NCBI GenBank assembly: GCA_018907035.1
Contig: JACCIC010000165.1
Location: 1-64,000 of the forward strand
Direction: 5' to 3'
DNA length: 64,000 nucleotides
Source of the DNA: Sycobia sp. Sy_11
Lineage: Eukaryota > Arthropoda > Insecta > Hymenoptera > Epichrysomallidae
The first letter of the stretch is position 1. Every line of letters begins with the position of its first letter. The translations under genes and the position numbers were made by a program. Under the pieces are notes generated by a model. That model saw nothing but the letters and a program-made list of their open reading frames with translations, did not search any database and was not told the origin of the DNA. Of the stretch, positions 8,660 to 20,319 are shown piece by piece.

Positions 8660-9540
8660 AATACGGTTTCTATTGAAAAATATTGTATTAGCGTGTACAA
8701 CCGGTTGATTACGATACCCCGTTGCCTCAAGACGATTTCTATAGGCAGTTGTGTGTTCCGATGATAGAATGCAATTTTCAGGTGTCTCTGGTCGATTTCT
8801 ACGGGGAATATTCTATTCAGTTGATAGAAAACGAGATCCAGGTATGAGGAAATCAACTTCTATGGGAAGATTCGTGTTGGAACGGTAAAATACCATATAT
8901 AGGTCTTCCCAAACCACTTCTACGGGGAATATTGTGTTTAGTCGTTAGAAAGCGATGCTACATTTCTCGGGACGATTTATACTGGGACTATCGTGTTTAG
9001 TTGATCGTCAAGTTCTACGGGGAGTTTCGTGTTCAGATGATAGAATGCTATTTCCAGGTGTTAGGGAACAACTTCTACGGGGAATTTTGTTGTCGAACCG
9101 TAGAAGACAATGTCCAGATATGGCGGGATGATTTCTATGGGGAGTATCGTGTTTAGTTGATAGGAAACGATGTTCAGGTATGTAGGGACAACTTCTTCGG
9201 GGAGTTTCCTGTTCGAATGATAGAATGCGATTTCCAGATGATTTGGAACGACTTCTACAGGGAATGTCGTGTATAGTTGGTGGGAAATAATGTCCCGGTA
9301 TGTTAGTATGACTGCTATGAAGAGATTCATAGTCTATCATTCGAACACGCACACTCCCAGTAAGAGCCGGCCTGGATACCTGGACATTGTATTCTACCTT
9401 CTCAAAACAAAACACTCTATAGCAGTCGTCACCAGAAATTTTCTATAGTCCAAACATGATACTCTCTGTAAACGTCGTCTCGAGACACTTGGAAATCTTT
9501 TTCTACCGCTCGAACTCGAAAAAACCATTTTCTCCATCGA
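8660..9540. repeat. About 60-bp minisatellite with internal orientation switch
   Basis: From 8660 to about 9310, roughly ten degenerate units follow the pattern acttctacggggag ... tagaatg ... ccaggt on the + strand. From about 9332 to 9530 the same words appear as reverse complement. The switch is marked by the short palindrome CTATGAAGAGATTCATAG at 9315-9332. The repeat-derived ORFs on the - strand are artefacts. A shorter array of the same unit is at 36905-37170. Confidence 0.75.
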
Positions 9541-9750
9541 AGCCGTTTGTAATATGCATGTATGTGTGATTGTATAAAATGGTCGGCACAATATCAACTA
9601 TTTGACGTGGACGCTACATTGAAACAGCTTTTTATACAGAATCGACGATAGGTAAATTACGGTCAATTATTTATAGAAATATAGATTTATATATATAGAG
9701 TACTTTTTTACTTAGATATTATTGAATTGTTTATGAGACTGGGGATGCTA

Positions 9751-9790
<40 letters not shown>

Positions 9791-9805
9791 GTAGTACCCA
9801 CTATA

Positions 9806-9849
<44 letters not shown>

Positions 9850-10049
9850 GAAAATATTCTTTTTTTTATTTAATAATTAATTTCTTAAAATACGCAAATA
9901 ATTAAAAAATATAATAATACCTATATGAAATAATATAAAATAATATCATATAATGTATTGTAATATAATATACATATAAATATATATTAGAATTAAAAAT
10001 TGTAATTATGTCGACTGTTCAGGATGAATTTAATAAATAATTTTATCGT
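9541..10049. repeat. AT-rich spacer with two (TA)n tracts
   Basis: TA runs at about 9752-9789 and 9808-9840. No gene seen. Confidence 0.5.
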
Positions 10050-10375
10050 TCTTGCAGTCTTTATAATATAATATATTAGCTAAAATAGTGACAGTCAGAC
10101 TGTCCTTCTTTATATTCACCCACGTAGAATCTGAAATAAAACTTATTCTATAATAAATTATATTAAAAATAAAAATAAAATAAAATTAATAATAAAATAA
10201 AAGTAAAAATATAGTAATAAATAAAATAAAAATAATAAAAGCATTATTCTATGTTAGTAAAGGATAATTTACTGTAGTAATAAGTTTTATTTCAGATTCT
10301 ACGGAGGTGAATATAAACAAAGATAGTCTTTATTTTAGCTAATAGATTATATTATAAAGACTGCAAGACCAATGA
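10050..10375. mobile_element. Foldback MITE-like element
   Basis: The left arm (about 10053-10150: ttgcagtctttataatat, then ttagctaaaata, gtagaatctgaaataaaa) is repeated as reverse complement at about 10280-10373 (ttttatttcagattctac, tattttagctaat, ataaagactgcaa). The centre is A-rich and non-coding. Related copies lie at 23600-23830 and 62530-62800. Confidence 0.65.
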
Positions 10376-10380
10376 AAATA

Positions 10381-10422
<42 letters not shown>

Positions 10423-11446
10423 CAATACATTATATTTTTATTTTAGAACATATCTTCTGAATATTCCAGTTCATCCTCTTGTTCTTGTTCTTGTTCCCAT
10501 ATCTTCAGTTTTAATTTCTATTCTATCTTTTGGCTGTTTTGATATTATATAGTATACACGTTGTCTCCTATCTTTCTTGTTATTGTAACTTATTTATTAC
10601 CATCTGTATCTGATACTGTTTGTTGTTGTTCAAGATTTCCATCCAGTCTTGTTACAATTGGAGTAGAAATAGAACGTACAATAGACCTTACAATGCTCTG
10701 TGGGTTTGATGCAGCTTACCAAATTTTTGCCAATTGATCAGTATTTATTCTGAATTATGAAATGAATAATTACGTTTAGAAATAGTAAATATTTTATCGT
10801 TTTTATTTGTTCTGTATAATTAATTACTTACTTTCCATCGATATCAGAATCTAATTTTTGACTATTTGGTGGTATTTCAGAAGAAGGCTATTAATTCCTC
10901 ACAAATATTTTTTCCACTCAATTTTCTATTAAAAAAATCTTCAATTATTTACAAAACTTTATAAAAGGTACATTAAAAAGATTATTAATTTAAGATATAA
11001 GGTACTTACAAAAGAACCTTGAGTTGGAATCATCATTGGGTGCTAAAACTTCATCAGAATTTTCTGGCCTTGGCAATATATTTAAATAATCATCTACATT
11101 TATAATAAAAATGAATTCATTATTAAATTAACTTAATTGAAAATAGAATTTATTCATATAGTATACAATAAAATTTGTGTATATTTTATATATATTATAT
11201 TATATATAATATATAATAAACTTTGTATATATTTTATATTGTATATAATCTATAATACAATTTGAAAAAGATTCTTGCACTAAAATTGAAAAAAATATTT
11301 TTAAAAATCTTTGTGAATTAAATTTAATATATGCAATATCATATTTTAAAGAAATTGTTTTTATTAACAGTATTATGAAAATAAAATTACGTAAGTCTTT
11401 TCTGATGAAAATTTAGCAAAAGAAAATAAAATATTTAATACGCTGT

Positions 11447-12359
11447 AACGGGGTACTTATTTATGAAACACCCGGTAGAACTACTCGTTGACAGAGTTGT
11501 AAAGAACCCCGAATGGATTAAATTGTTTAAAACAATTTATTTGGACCGTAGGTTCTTTACGGATATTTCTTCCTCAGTCTTACCTTTTTTATTCTGAAAT
11601 TTATTTAAATAATAATATATATATTAATAGATTATCAATAATCCAGGAAAAGACGGTTTAATTATCAGGTACAGGGGGAAATATTTTTATATTTTCTATT
11701 ACTAATAAAAAATAAAAAGAATACCTATTTAGTTAAATAAGAAAATAAATTTTATATTTATTAAATTATATAAAATTATAATAAATAATATACTACCCCT
11801 ACCTAATACGCACCCGCGATATATTAACGCACGAATCCGTTCACTCAGGGTGTGAGAGAGAAAAATTTGAAAGTATAGCAGAGAGACAAAGCAACAAAAG
11901 TGCCACCTTACGAAGAGTAAGAGGAAATACTACAGAAAACCGTGTACGCGCTTGTTGCTTTTATAATTTATATTCTATGTTCGTATTTCTACGATTTTTT
12001 AATTATGAGAATGAAAGAAATCAGTAGAGAGAAATTATAATTTACTGCAACTCGAAGATATAACCAGTAAAGAAAAATTCATCAACTTTATTATACGACG
12101 CTGAAAAAATCTAAACCAACAATGTTTAATCACCAAAATCTTGGGTTTTGTCTGTACTAATAGATGTACAGGTCACCGGTCGGTTTGCTGAATTCTTTGA
12201 TTATTCCGCAGGGACTTCTACGTAAATTCACTTCTATTGAATATCACAGTAGATACCTTATATTTCTCGAAATTAAATGTTTAATAGTATCTCGAATTAA
12301 ATATATTTTTAAGACTAACTATTAACTATATATTAGCTATATTATATTTTAGAATTTGT

Positions 12360-12423
<64 letters not shown>

Positions 12424-12492
12424 TTTTTTCCCTCCTTTTTTCCTATTTATTGTAGTAATCAACATGTATAGGGTAAAGTATCCTATACATGT
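11447..12492. repeat. Candidate LTR-like insertion in the HAX1-like pseudogene
   Basis: Begins TGTAACGGGGT, the same start as the GC-rich LTR at 14161, and may end near ...CATGTTACA at 12492. It contains a (CT)n run at 12362-12419 and a short hairpin at 12464-12491 (ACATGTATAGG pairing with CCTATACATGT). It has no ORF and no clear target duplication, so the boundaries are weak. Confidence 0.35.
12362..12419. repeat. (CT)n microsatellite
   Basis: About 29 CT dinucleotides without interruption. Confidence 0.9.
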
Positions 12493-13064
12493 TACAACGT
12501 TTCATATAGTACAATAAGATTTTTAATTTTCTTTCTAATCATACAATAATTTAAGTTATTATAATAAATGATATAATTCTCTAACTTATAATAAAAAAGG
12601 CAAACAATTTATTTTACATGGTAATTGTTTAACTCTTCATTCATTATTTTATTACGAATTTCCATTTATTTAATTTAATGAATTAATATTTTAATAATCA
12701 ACAAGATATCTTTACAGATTTTAAAATAAATAATGATTAATATAGAGCACTTACTTCGAAAAGATCCAAAAATATTTTATCATTTTCAAATCCATTAAAA
12801 CCACCAAAAAGTTTCACATTAAATCGTCCATTTTCAAAAAAACGAGTCATCTATGTGGGATCGGTGATTATTTTAAGGTGATAGCGACTATTTGGCTCTT
12901 TACTATATACCAGGACAAAAATATGATTAATAAGTAATAATTAAAACAAATAATTATAACTAATGCTTAAGTAATACCTGTAGTTCTTGACATCATCTTC
13001 ATCATCATTGTTTTGCCCAATTGAATTTCTGAAACTATTTCTGTAGTGTTGATCATCTTCAAAC

Positions 13065-13559
13065 CTGTAAAACAATTAATAAGTATTAAAGTTATTTATG
13101 AATAAAAGTAATATATTGAGATATGTATGAAATATATAATCATATATAATCGTGAAATATTATATCCGTCTGCAATCTATATTATTATAAACACACTTCG
13201 CGTACTGTTATATGTCTGTATATATATTAAAAAATAAATTGGCAGAATAATTATTGATATAATAATTATGACAAGTTAACAGTCCATATTCATAATTACC
13301 ATATTATTGTACTCCACATTCGCATAATTAACCTCATGTAAAATTTTAAAATTACTCGACTGTATGAATTATTAATACTTTATTAAGTTACAAATGCAAA
13401 TACATATCTTTTTATTGGAATAAAATTGAAAACTCTTTCTCATGTCCATATTCATGCAATCTGCAATCCGTACCCAAAGTGCACATATACACAAACTTAA
13501 TTATAGCTATATTAGAATTTCTAAATAAATAAATAAATAAAATTTGCACAAGCCAAGCT
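13065..13559. other. AT-rich stretch without features
   Basis: Nothing recognised. Confidence 0.5.
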
Positions 13560-13960
13560 TACTTCCAGAATGGAAACACGATTTGCCTGACAAATCGTGT
13601 GTCTAATTTGGACCGACTCTAGAAACACGATTGGCTTCTCCAAAACGTGAATCCATTACCGAAACAGATAGGGCCCGCACACGCACATGCCCACTGGAGT
13701 CAAACCAGAGATAATAAGGGGAGATCGTCGATGCCTATGTTAGACATTGCAGTAAAATTTTGACACTCAGCGCTGCGACGGTGAACGTCGGTACGCCGTT
13801 CGTGCGATATTCCAGATGTTGGTCTTCGAGCTGGTGCGATCGAGGGAGTGACGGCGTTCAGTAGGGGGGACGCCGCAACAATAGATGCAATAAAAGGGAT
13901 TAACTGGTGTCGAAATTCTTGAAGTGCGTATAGATTTTCTTGTCTGCATGTGTAAGTATG
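13560..13960. repeat. Dispersed repeat R1, copy in - orientation
   Basis: ACCAGAGATAATAAGGGGAG and TTCGTGCGATATTCCAGATG (13700-13820) are reverse complements of sequences at 20420-20575. Moderately GC-rich and non-coding. Possibly part of an LTR or SINE-like element; the family is unknown. Confidence 0.55.
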
Positions 13961-14130
13961 TATGTATGTATTTATATATACACGTATTTTCTTAAAATTT
14001 TAAATTCGCTGCGTGGCGATGATCGAGGCTACGAAAAGGTATACCTGGGTATACGCACTTAAAGAATTTCTTCGTCCACACCAGTGAATCCCATTTACTA
14101 CACCCCACTGTCAAATTTTTAAAAAATAGG

Positions 14131-14160
<30 letters not shown>

Positions 14161-14161
<1 letters not shown>

Positions 14162-15340
14162 TGTAACGGGGTGGGTTCGGTTGTGCGAACTCCCGTTCCA
14201 ATACCGACGCGCGGCCGTTCCCGTGCGGCCCGCGCGCAACCCACGTAGCTCTTGCTTTTCGCCGTGCGGGGAATCTACACCCGTCGGCAGCGGAGTCTCG
14301 GCGCGCCGCGACGCGTCGACCCGTTACAAAGAAAGAAGTCCGCCCTTGAATACGCGGGCTTACTCACCTGACTCATGCGCGGTGCTCTGGCAACGAGCAC
14401 CACGTCCGCAGCAAGCTCAGATCGCACGGCAGAAGGACTTCGCCGTGCCCGCGGAGGCGGGAGGATCCTGCGTTCAATATCGACGCGATGCTAGAAAACA
14501 GTCAGGGAAAATAGAAGTCGATAAGGAGAAGGGAAAGAAAGCGCGGAAATAGACGCAGACGTATTAACGAAGTACGGAATTTATTCAACAGCGTAGGCTC
14601 TCCTCGTACAAACTCAAAAGTCGCGAAGCTCGCGCGCCTACAACAAACGACTCGAAGAACGCGAGACGCAATACATGTGCACGCTCTCTCTCTCTCTCTC
14701 TCTCACGCACACTCGTCCACCCGCTGGTGGGGCGCCTCGCAAAGGCGCACACGCACGGATTCACCTGTGTGAGAAGGGGCGTCCCCCAGGAATATCGGCG
14801 TCGACGCCGGACTACGCGCACAACCACTCACGGGCGCAGAGCGGCAGCGGTCCGCCTGCACTGTCTGCGCGGATGTCGCACGAACACGAACACTCGTTCC
14901 GGCGACGCTCGACGATGGCACGCGTAGCAGGACTTTCTGCTCGGGTCGTTGGCGCTGGCAATCGCTGGCTCTTGCGGGCGGTCTTCCCGGTCTCGCCTGC
15001 ACTGGCTCCTCTACAGCCTGGGACGCGTCGTTATGCACGGCGTGGGCTTTTGCGCGAGTACCGGCTTTCTCCCGTAACGTCTTGAACACGTGCGCGAAGC
15101 CCCGAAAAACAAAACCTTCGTTTCCTACGCGGCTTGGACGCACGTGGCTTCTTGATCCTCTATCGAGACACGACTCCCCAAAAAGAAACCACTCTTTTCT
15201 CCGCGATGGCTCCGCTCCCCCTCTCCGCGCTCTGCTCTCCTTCGCCGGCCGATCGGCCGGTCGCATCGAGGTCGTGCAATGTTTACGTTTAGCGCACACC
15301 GCGGCAGACGAGTCGCATTTCGGCTGCGGCCTCGTCACAA
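14161..15340. mobile_element. GC-rich solo LTR (about 1.18 kb) inserted in a (TA)n tract
   Basis: Starts TGTAACGGGG and ends GTCACA, so it has TGT...ACA termini. It is flanked on both sides by TA microsatellite (14130-14155 and 15341-15360), consistent with insertion into one tract and a short ATAT-type target duplication. GC content is far above the flanks. The - strand has AATAAA at about 14581-14586, suggesting - orientation. Long overlapping ORFs on both strands are explained by GC-rich composition and share no motif with known proteins. A (TC)n run lies at 14686-14704. Confidence 0.6.
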
Positions 15341-15360
15341 TATATATATATATATATATA

Positions 15361-16355
15361 TACACACGTATTTTCTTAAACTTTTGAGTTTAAAACTTGA
15401 TAATAAGACTGCGTTGATCTTAATAATAACACTAATTTGATATAAAAAATTATACTTCCTGTAAATTATTTATATAATGGCATTTATTAAATTTTTATAT
15501 AATACATTTTATTTCATTACTATTTACATTATATCATGCATTCATTAAAATGAATTCAATAGTTATTAGAATACAACAAATATTTATTTAAATTTATGTT
15601 TAAAACAGAAACATACATATTTAACACGAATGAATATTTTGTAATTTAGAGTAAACCACATATTTGAAACAAACAATTAAGTTTATTTGAATAGCGAACA
15701 TATATTTATTACATTAAACTAAATAAATTATTGAAAAGTAATAAATAACTCTTGAATTGTACTAAACGGAATTACATATACGTAGAAAATAAAGTTAAAT
15801 AAATAAATATTTAAAAAACTATATATATACTCAAATTTAACAAACATATTCAATTTTTGGAAAAGCTATTCAATATGAACAATTATATAGCTTTATTAAA
15901 AGGTGAAATATATTTATTTGATTATATCCGACGAGTTGTTAAAAATTAATAAACATTTTTTCGAATTTATTAAATGAAGCACAAAGATTTAAATATTAAA
16001 TTTAAAGGAATGAATCTTTTAATAAAACTATTTATATGTTATAAGCAAATATAATTTTTTCAAAAATAGAAAAAATTTTTTTGATTTATATATATATTTT
16101 GTAGTTGTTACTATTTATTTATTACTTTTAATATTTAAATCTTTGTGTTTCGTTTAATAAGATTAAATAAATATTTATTAGATTTTACAACTGGCAGGGA
16201 ATAATTAAATATATCTTATCCACCATTTCAGAAAACTAGTTCATTCTTTTGAGTAAATGGTTTTTTAAAAAATTGAATATATTCCTTGTATATATATACT
16301 GAAAAAAATCATTTCTAATATCAAGCTTATTTTTTCTCAATAGTAGAACACAAAT
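15361..16355. other. AT-rich non-coding
   Basis: A/T-dominated with AAATAAAT-type words; no gene or repeat boundary recognised. Confidence 0.5.
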
Positions 16356-16357
16356 GT

Positions 16358-16652
16358 TAGGAATTAAATGAATATTTTCTTATCTTTAGAAAATATGTCC
16401 TCAAACCAATAGATTCAAATTTAATATCAGGAAAAAAAATTCTTCGATTAATTAAATATCTCCTAGATTGTAGTCCAGATTTTCTAGAAAATGGGTGGCT
16501 GAAATTGGAAATTAAATAAATATTTTCTTATCGAAAGAAAATATTTTCTTGAACCAATAATTTCAAATTTAAAATCAGGAAAATCAATTCTTGGATTAAT
16601 TACATATCTCTTAGATTTTTGTCAAGATTTTCGAGAAAATGGATAGCTGAAA
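16358..16652 (+). repeat. Two tandem copies of an about 147-bp AT-rich unit
   Basis: The block ending ...gaaaatgggtggctgaaattgg (to about 16508) is repeated, ending ...gaaaatggatagctgaaattgg (to about 16654). Shared internal words include ATTTTCTTATC, CCAATA and CTAGATT or TTAGATT. The copies are clearly diverged. Confidence 0.65.
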
Positions 16653-16842
16653 TTGGAAATTGAATAAACATTTTAAAACAATAATTACTTGAAATACGTT
16701 TTTATTTTTTAGAAACATGAAAATTCAACCATGCTAAATGTTTAAAAGAAGTGCATAGTTTCTTGATTCAAAGCATTATTTTCTTGACTTTAAAAATCAA
16801 AAGTTTAAACTAAGCGAATAATTTCTTTCGCTTAAAAGAACT

Positions 16843-16923
16843 TCGACCTAACCGGGATTCTATCCACAGAGCTTTGGATTCGCAAGCTAACACCTTATTA
16901 ATTACGCTATCGCAGTACGCTGT
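16843..16923 (-). ncRNA. tRNA-like sequence (tRNA pseudogene or SINE head)
   Basis: The - strand contains GCGATAGCGTAATTAATAAGG, resembling a D-arm and A-box, then TTAGCTTGCGAATCC, an anticodon-arm-like segment, then GTGGATAGAATCCCGG, resembling a T-arm and B-box. The candidate acceptor-stem ends do not pair, so it is not a functional tRNA. It is more likely a decayed tRNA or the tRNA-derived head of a SINE. Confidence 0.35.
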
Positions 16924-17927
16924 GGACAATTATAAAAATCTTATATATCAATTTTAGATCTCTCATACTTATACATTATGAAATTAATTTATGGATTCCA
17001 ATGAATAGTATATGTATTTATATATAATTTATACTTATATTATAACAATTTATATAACCTTTTCATTTTAAAACGTGATTTTCCACATCCAGATAATATT
17101 TTCTTAAATTGAATCATAATACATATACGAAATCGATAAATAATTAATTTTTGTATTTATATCACAGAAAAAAATGGTTCTCATATCAAGTCAATATTTC
17201 TGTATAATTAAAAAAATTAAGTTAAAAAAATTTTTAAAAATATAACATGTATATTTAGAAATTAATTATGCTTTACACATTAAAGCAATTATGCTTTCAC
17301 ATATTATATACATGATTAGAAGATATTAAAAGAAATTATAAAAGAAATTCCTTATTAAAGAACTTATTCGCTTCAATTCAAAATTACAGGAGAACCCAGT
17401 TCTCATATTACCCATTTGTATACTATAGTGTACAACTCATGATTATTATATTGTAAAATTTTCAAACCAATGTCTTGATATAAGAAATTGAGTTCTTGAG
17501 AGAAGTTAATTAATAAGCAATCAGTTTCTTGTAATCTAAAAATATTAGATATAATTAGTAAATATTGATTAAATGATAATTAATAAAATTCTCTGCATCC
17601 GAATATTCCGTAATATATTCTTATATTTACATATAAGTGATATTTTATATTTATATTTGATCTTTTATATTATATTTAATATTTTCTATTATAAAGTGAA
17701 GAGTAGTAAATCTGCTTTTTACAGTAATAAAAGCAAGGTTATTATTTTCTTAATTTATGAAACCAATATCTCAATGTAAGAAATTAAGATCTTGAAAATA
17801 GTTAATTATCCAATTAATCGTTGAACTAAAAAAAATACTAGATAAATATTAGTAAATATTGATTAAAATGTAGTCAATAAATTTTTGTGACTGTATATTA
17901 AATAGATATTTTTTAGATTGTGAAATA

Positions 17928-18292
17928 AGTTGCTTCAAATAAGAAAACCAGCATTTAAAAAGTTCCTTCATCAAAAACTTGTTCGCTAGAATTCAAATGA
18001 TGTAAGATTTTACTATATGAGCTAAAAAATAGGAAATTTATTTTTTAGGGTGATAAATAATCTCTAGATTTAAGAAAATAATTTTTGCGTGAAATTCGGC
18101 AATAAGAAAAAATAGGAGGTAATCTAGGTAAGTAATTTCTTACTTTGTAGCTAATTTCGAGAAATCCATAATTCATTCGGTTTAGTTGAACGGATGTTGT
18201 AAAATATCTAGCTTATATCGTTTTAATTCAAGCGAATAAGTTCTTGATGAAGGAATTTTTTAGATTCTGGTTTTCCTATTTTAAGCAACTTC
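17928..18292. repeat. Inverted-repeat (foldback) element
   Basis: GTTGCTTCAAATAAGAAAAC and TTCATCAAAAACTTGTTCGC on the left (17928-17990) recur as imperfect reverse complements on the right (about 18225-18290: GCGAATAAGTTCTTGATGAA and GGTTTTCCTATTTTAAGCAAC). No ORF. It lies in a 16.3-19 kb zone with many short related words. Confidence 0.55.
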
Positions 18293-19300
18293 TTTCGCAG
18301 GTTAAGAAAATATTTGTTTTAATTTTAATTTAAGAAACAATTCTTTATGCGCTACAAGGCACATAAATATTTACTTGATATTGGCAGATATTTTTTCAGT
18401 GATATATAGTAATACAACAAATAATTATTTTTCAGCTTCATATACCTAAAAAAATTCCATTTAAGAAAATATTCTAGATTATCTATAGATAGAAAAATCT
18501 CTTACCACAAATTTGATAAATCTATAATTTAAGTATTTAGATTATTTGCAATTCTAGCAATTGGATTTTCTGAATTCAATGATTTACTTTTTTGTTTTAA
18601 TATAATAAACTTCTGATTCAAAATTTTGTTTTTTAGATTAAGAACATATTTATTTATATATGTATTGCGTAACTCTGCTCTATATATACTGTATAAAAAC
18701 AATTAAATACTAATTTCTAGAAAATATTAGTTTGATTCTGTAAAGCCTTTTTTAGAGAATCAAAAGTATTGTGTTCAGGCATATAATTACTAAATTTAAG
18801 AAACTCAGGTTTTCCTTTTTAATTTTGATCAGTTTGTTTGAAAGAAACGTTTTCTAGAAAATGAAAATGCTTATTTTTAGATTATGATGAGCTAAATTTA
18901 AGTAACTAGAACATTATAATTAAATAAATATTTACTTGACTGAATTTTGTTCTTAAGAAAATCTATTCTCTTGGTTTAAGAAAATCATGTGTTTCCTGAA
19001 TGTAAGTTAATATTTCGATCGCCTTCAAATTTTGAATACGTATTCTATACGGTCAGGATTAAATTATAGGATATTTTTTACTGCAAATTTAACAAAAAAA
19101 AAAATAAAACACAAAATGATGGCAACATTTGTTGCATGTATATCGGTGAACTGCCTGCTAGGCCTCGTACAACGTGCGTGCAGATGGACTGGTAATAAAC
19201 AGTGAGAGCAGGTGAGAGAAAGAAACGAAACAGTATAGAAGACACTCGCGGGTACATGCAGGTACATGATATGACAACACCCACCAACATCGAGTAATTC
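18293..19300. other. AT-rich non-coding with a short mixed-composition block
   Basis: No gene recognised. 19130-19300 is less AT-rich, and its overlapping short ORFs have no recognisable domain. Confidence 0.4.
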
Positions 19301-19356
19301 ATGTTAATCCCCTTGGATTTTTCTTTTCTCCCCTACCCCTCTCGCTCTCACATTCC

Positions 19357-19360
<4 letters not shown>

Positions 19361-19418
<58 letters not shown>
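19361..19418. repeat. (CT)n microsatellite
   Basis: Uninterrupted CT run of about 29 repeats. Confidence 0.9.
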
Positions 19419-19422
<4 letters not shown>

Positions 19423-20248
19423 TCTCCATACAAGGTAGTTATGTGACAAATATGATTATATAGGATTCTGATATGATACTCCAAAAATATAAAAAGCAAT
19501 CTAATAATTTTTGGAAAAGTTTAGTCTATAATTAGCAGCTTTTTCGAGATATATTGCATTCGTAAACATAAATCAATTGCTGACAATGGCCATGAATATT
19601 GTCTCAATGTTAAGTTAATTTTTTTAAAGCGTACATATATTTTGTTGCAACTTAGAAATAATAGTCATAGAAATAAGTCTATACTGAAAAAAAATTTTAT
19701 AGATTTAATTAAAGGATTGATTCGATGGTATCATTTATTCAAAATAAGTAATTTATACATTTAAAATACTGATTTATATTTTAAAATTCTGTACCAAGAG
19801 TTCCCAAAAAAATATATTCAAACTAACGGAGGATATAGAATAGTCAATGAGAATATTACGGTGAAGTGCATTGTTGTTATTAAAAAAACGTTTAAAGAAA
19901 AAATATATAGATTAGAAAATATGTATTTTGATGAGATTTTTAACTTTTAGTTACATCATTTAATGGCATTTTTTGTATTTTACGAGATAAGTTAGAAAAA
20001 CAATATTTTCACTAGGTATTAATGTGATTTATTATAAAAGTGAAATTATCACCAATTTTTACTACCATATATATAATCAGAATCCTAAAAAATGTATATA
20101 TAAAAATTTTAATAAAAATCGCGTTAGTCGACTACTTGTAAAATTTGGTAGCTCTTTGCTATAAGAGATTTTCTCAGCTTTATTGTTTGCCAGTTTTCCT
20201 TAAAGTTGCCGTAAGTTTCAAAACTTCGAGCTGTTTGCTAGCTGCTGC

Positions 20249-20250
<2 letters not shown>
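19419..20250. other. AT-rich non-coding
   Basis: Nothing recognised. Confidence 0.5.

Positions 20251-20253
<3 letters not shown>

Positions 20254-20283
<30 letters not shown>
20254..20283. repeat. (TA)n microsatellite
   Basis: TA run directly left of repeat R1. Confidence 0.85.
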
Positions 20284-20287
<4 letters not shown>

Positions 20288-20319
20288 CATGTAGAAATAA
20301 AATTTCTTTTTGGTCAGTA

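Larger units (their letters stand above)
10443..13064 (-). pseudogene. HAX1: HAX1-like pseudogene with retained introns
   Basis: Exon-like blocks on the - strand, each with AG acceptor and GT donor: 13064-12978, 12902-12755, 11093-11010, about 10916-10832, and 10749-10443. The first two and last two pairs join in phase. The joined reading gives FRNSIGQNNDDEDD, DPT*MTRFFE, LFGGFNGFEND, LPRPENSDEVL and a C-terminal SISTPIVTRLDGNLEQQQ/TVSDTDGNK*VTITRKIGD. This C-terminal text resembles the conserved tail of HAX1 (HCLS1-associated protein X-1, an anti-apoptotic mitochondrial protein). In-frame TAA or TAG codons occur in at least three blocks, the last exon has a frameshift, and the 11.1-12.7 kb join is out of phase. 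It is therefore a DNA-level duplicate that has decayed, not a processed copy. The N-terminal exon was not found. The family assignment is from remembered motifs. Confidence 0.5.

Noticed and set aside
8660..9540. CRISPR-like array
   Set aside because: Units are degenerate along their full length, with no unique spacers and no cas genes; the context is eukaryotic.
8614..9597. Overlapping ORFs with repeated VEVVPTYLDI-type peptides
   Set aside because: Translations of the 60-bp minisatellite; frames change with every indel and with the orientation switch.
10443..13064. Alternative genetic code with TAA and TAG read as Gln
   Set aside because: The stops could suggest a ciliate-like code, but the last exon also has a frameshift, one exon join is out of phase, and CREBRF and the transposons here use the standard code. 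A pseudogene explains it.
14181..15387. Long overlapping ORFs up to 220 codons on both strands
   Set aside because: They occur inside a GC-rich LTR where stops are rare; no domain is seen and several begin in TA microsatellite.
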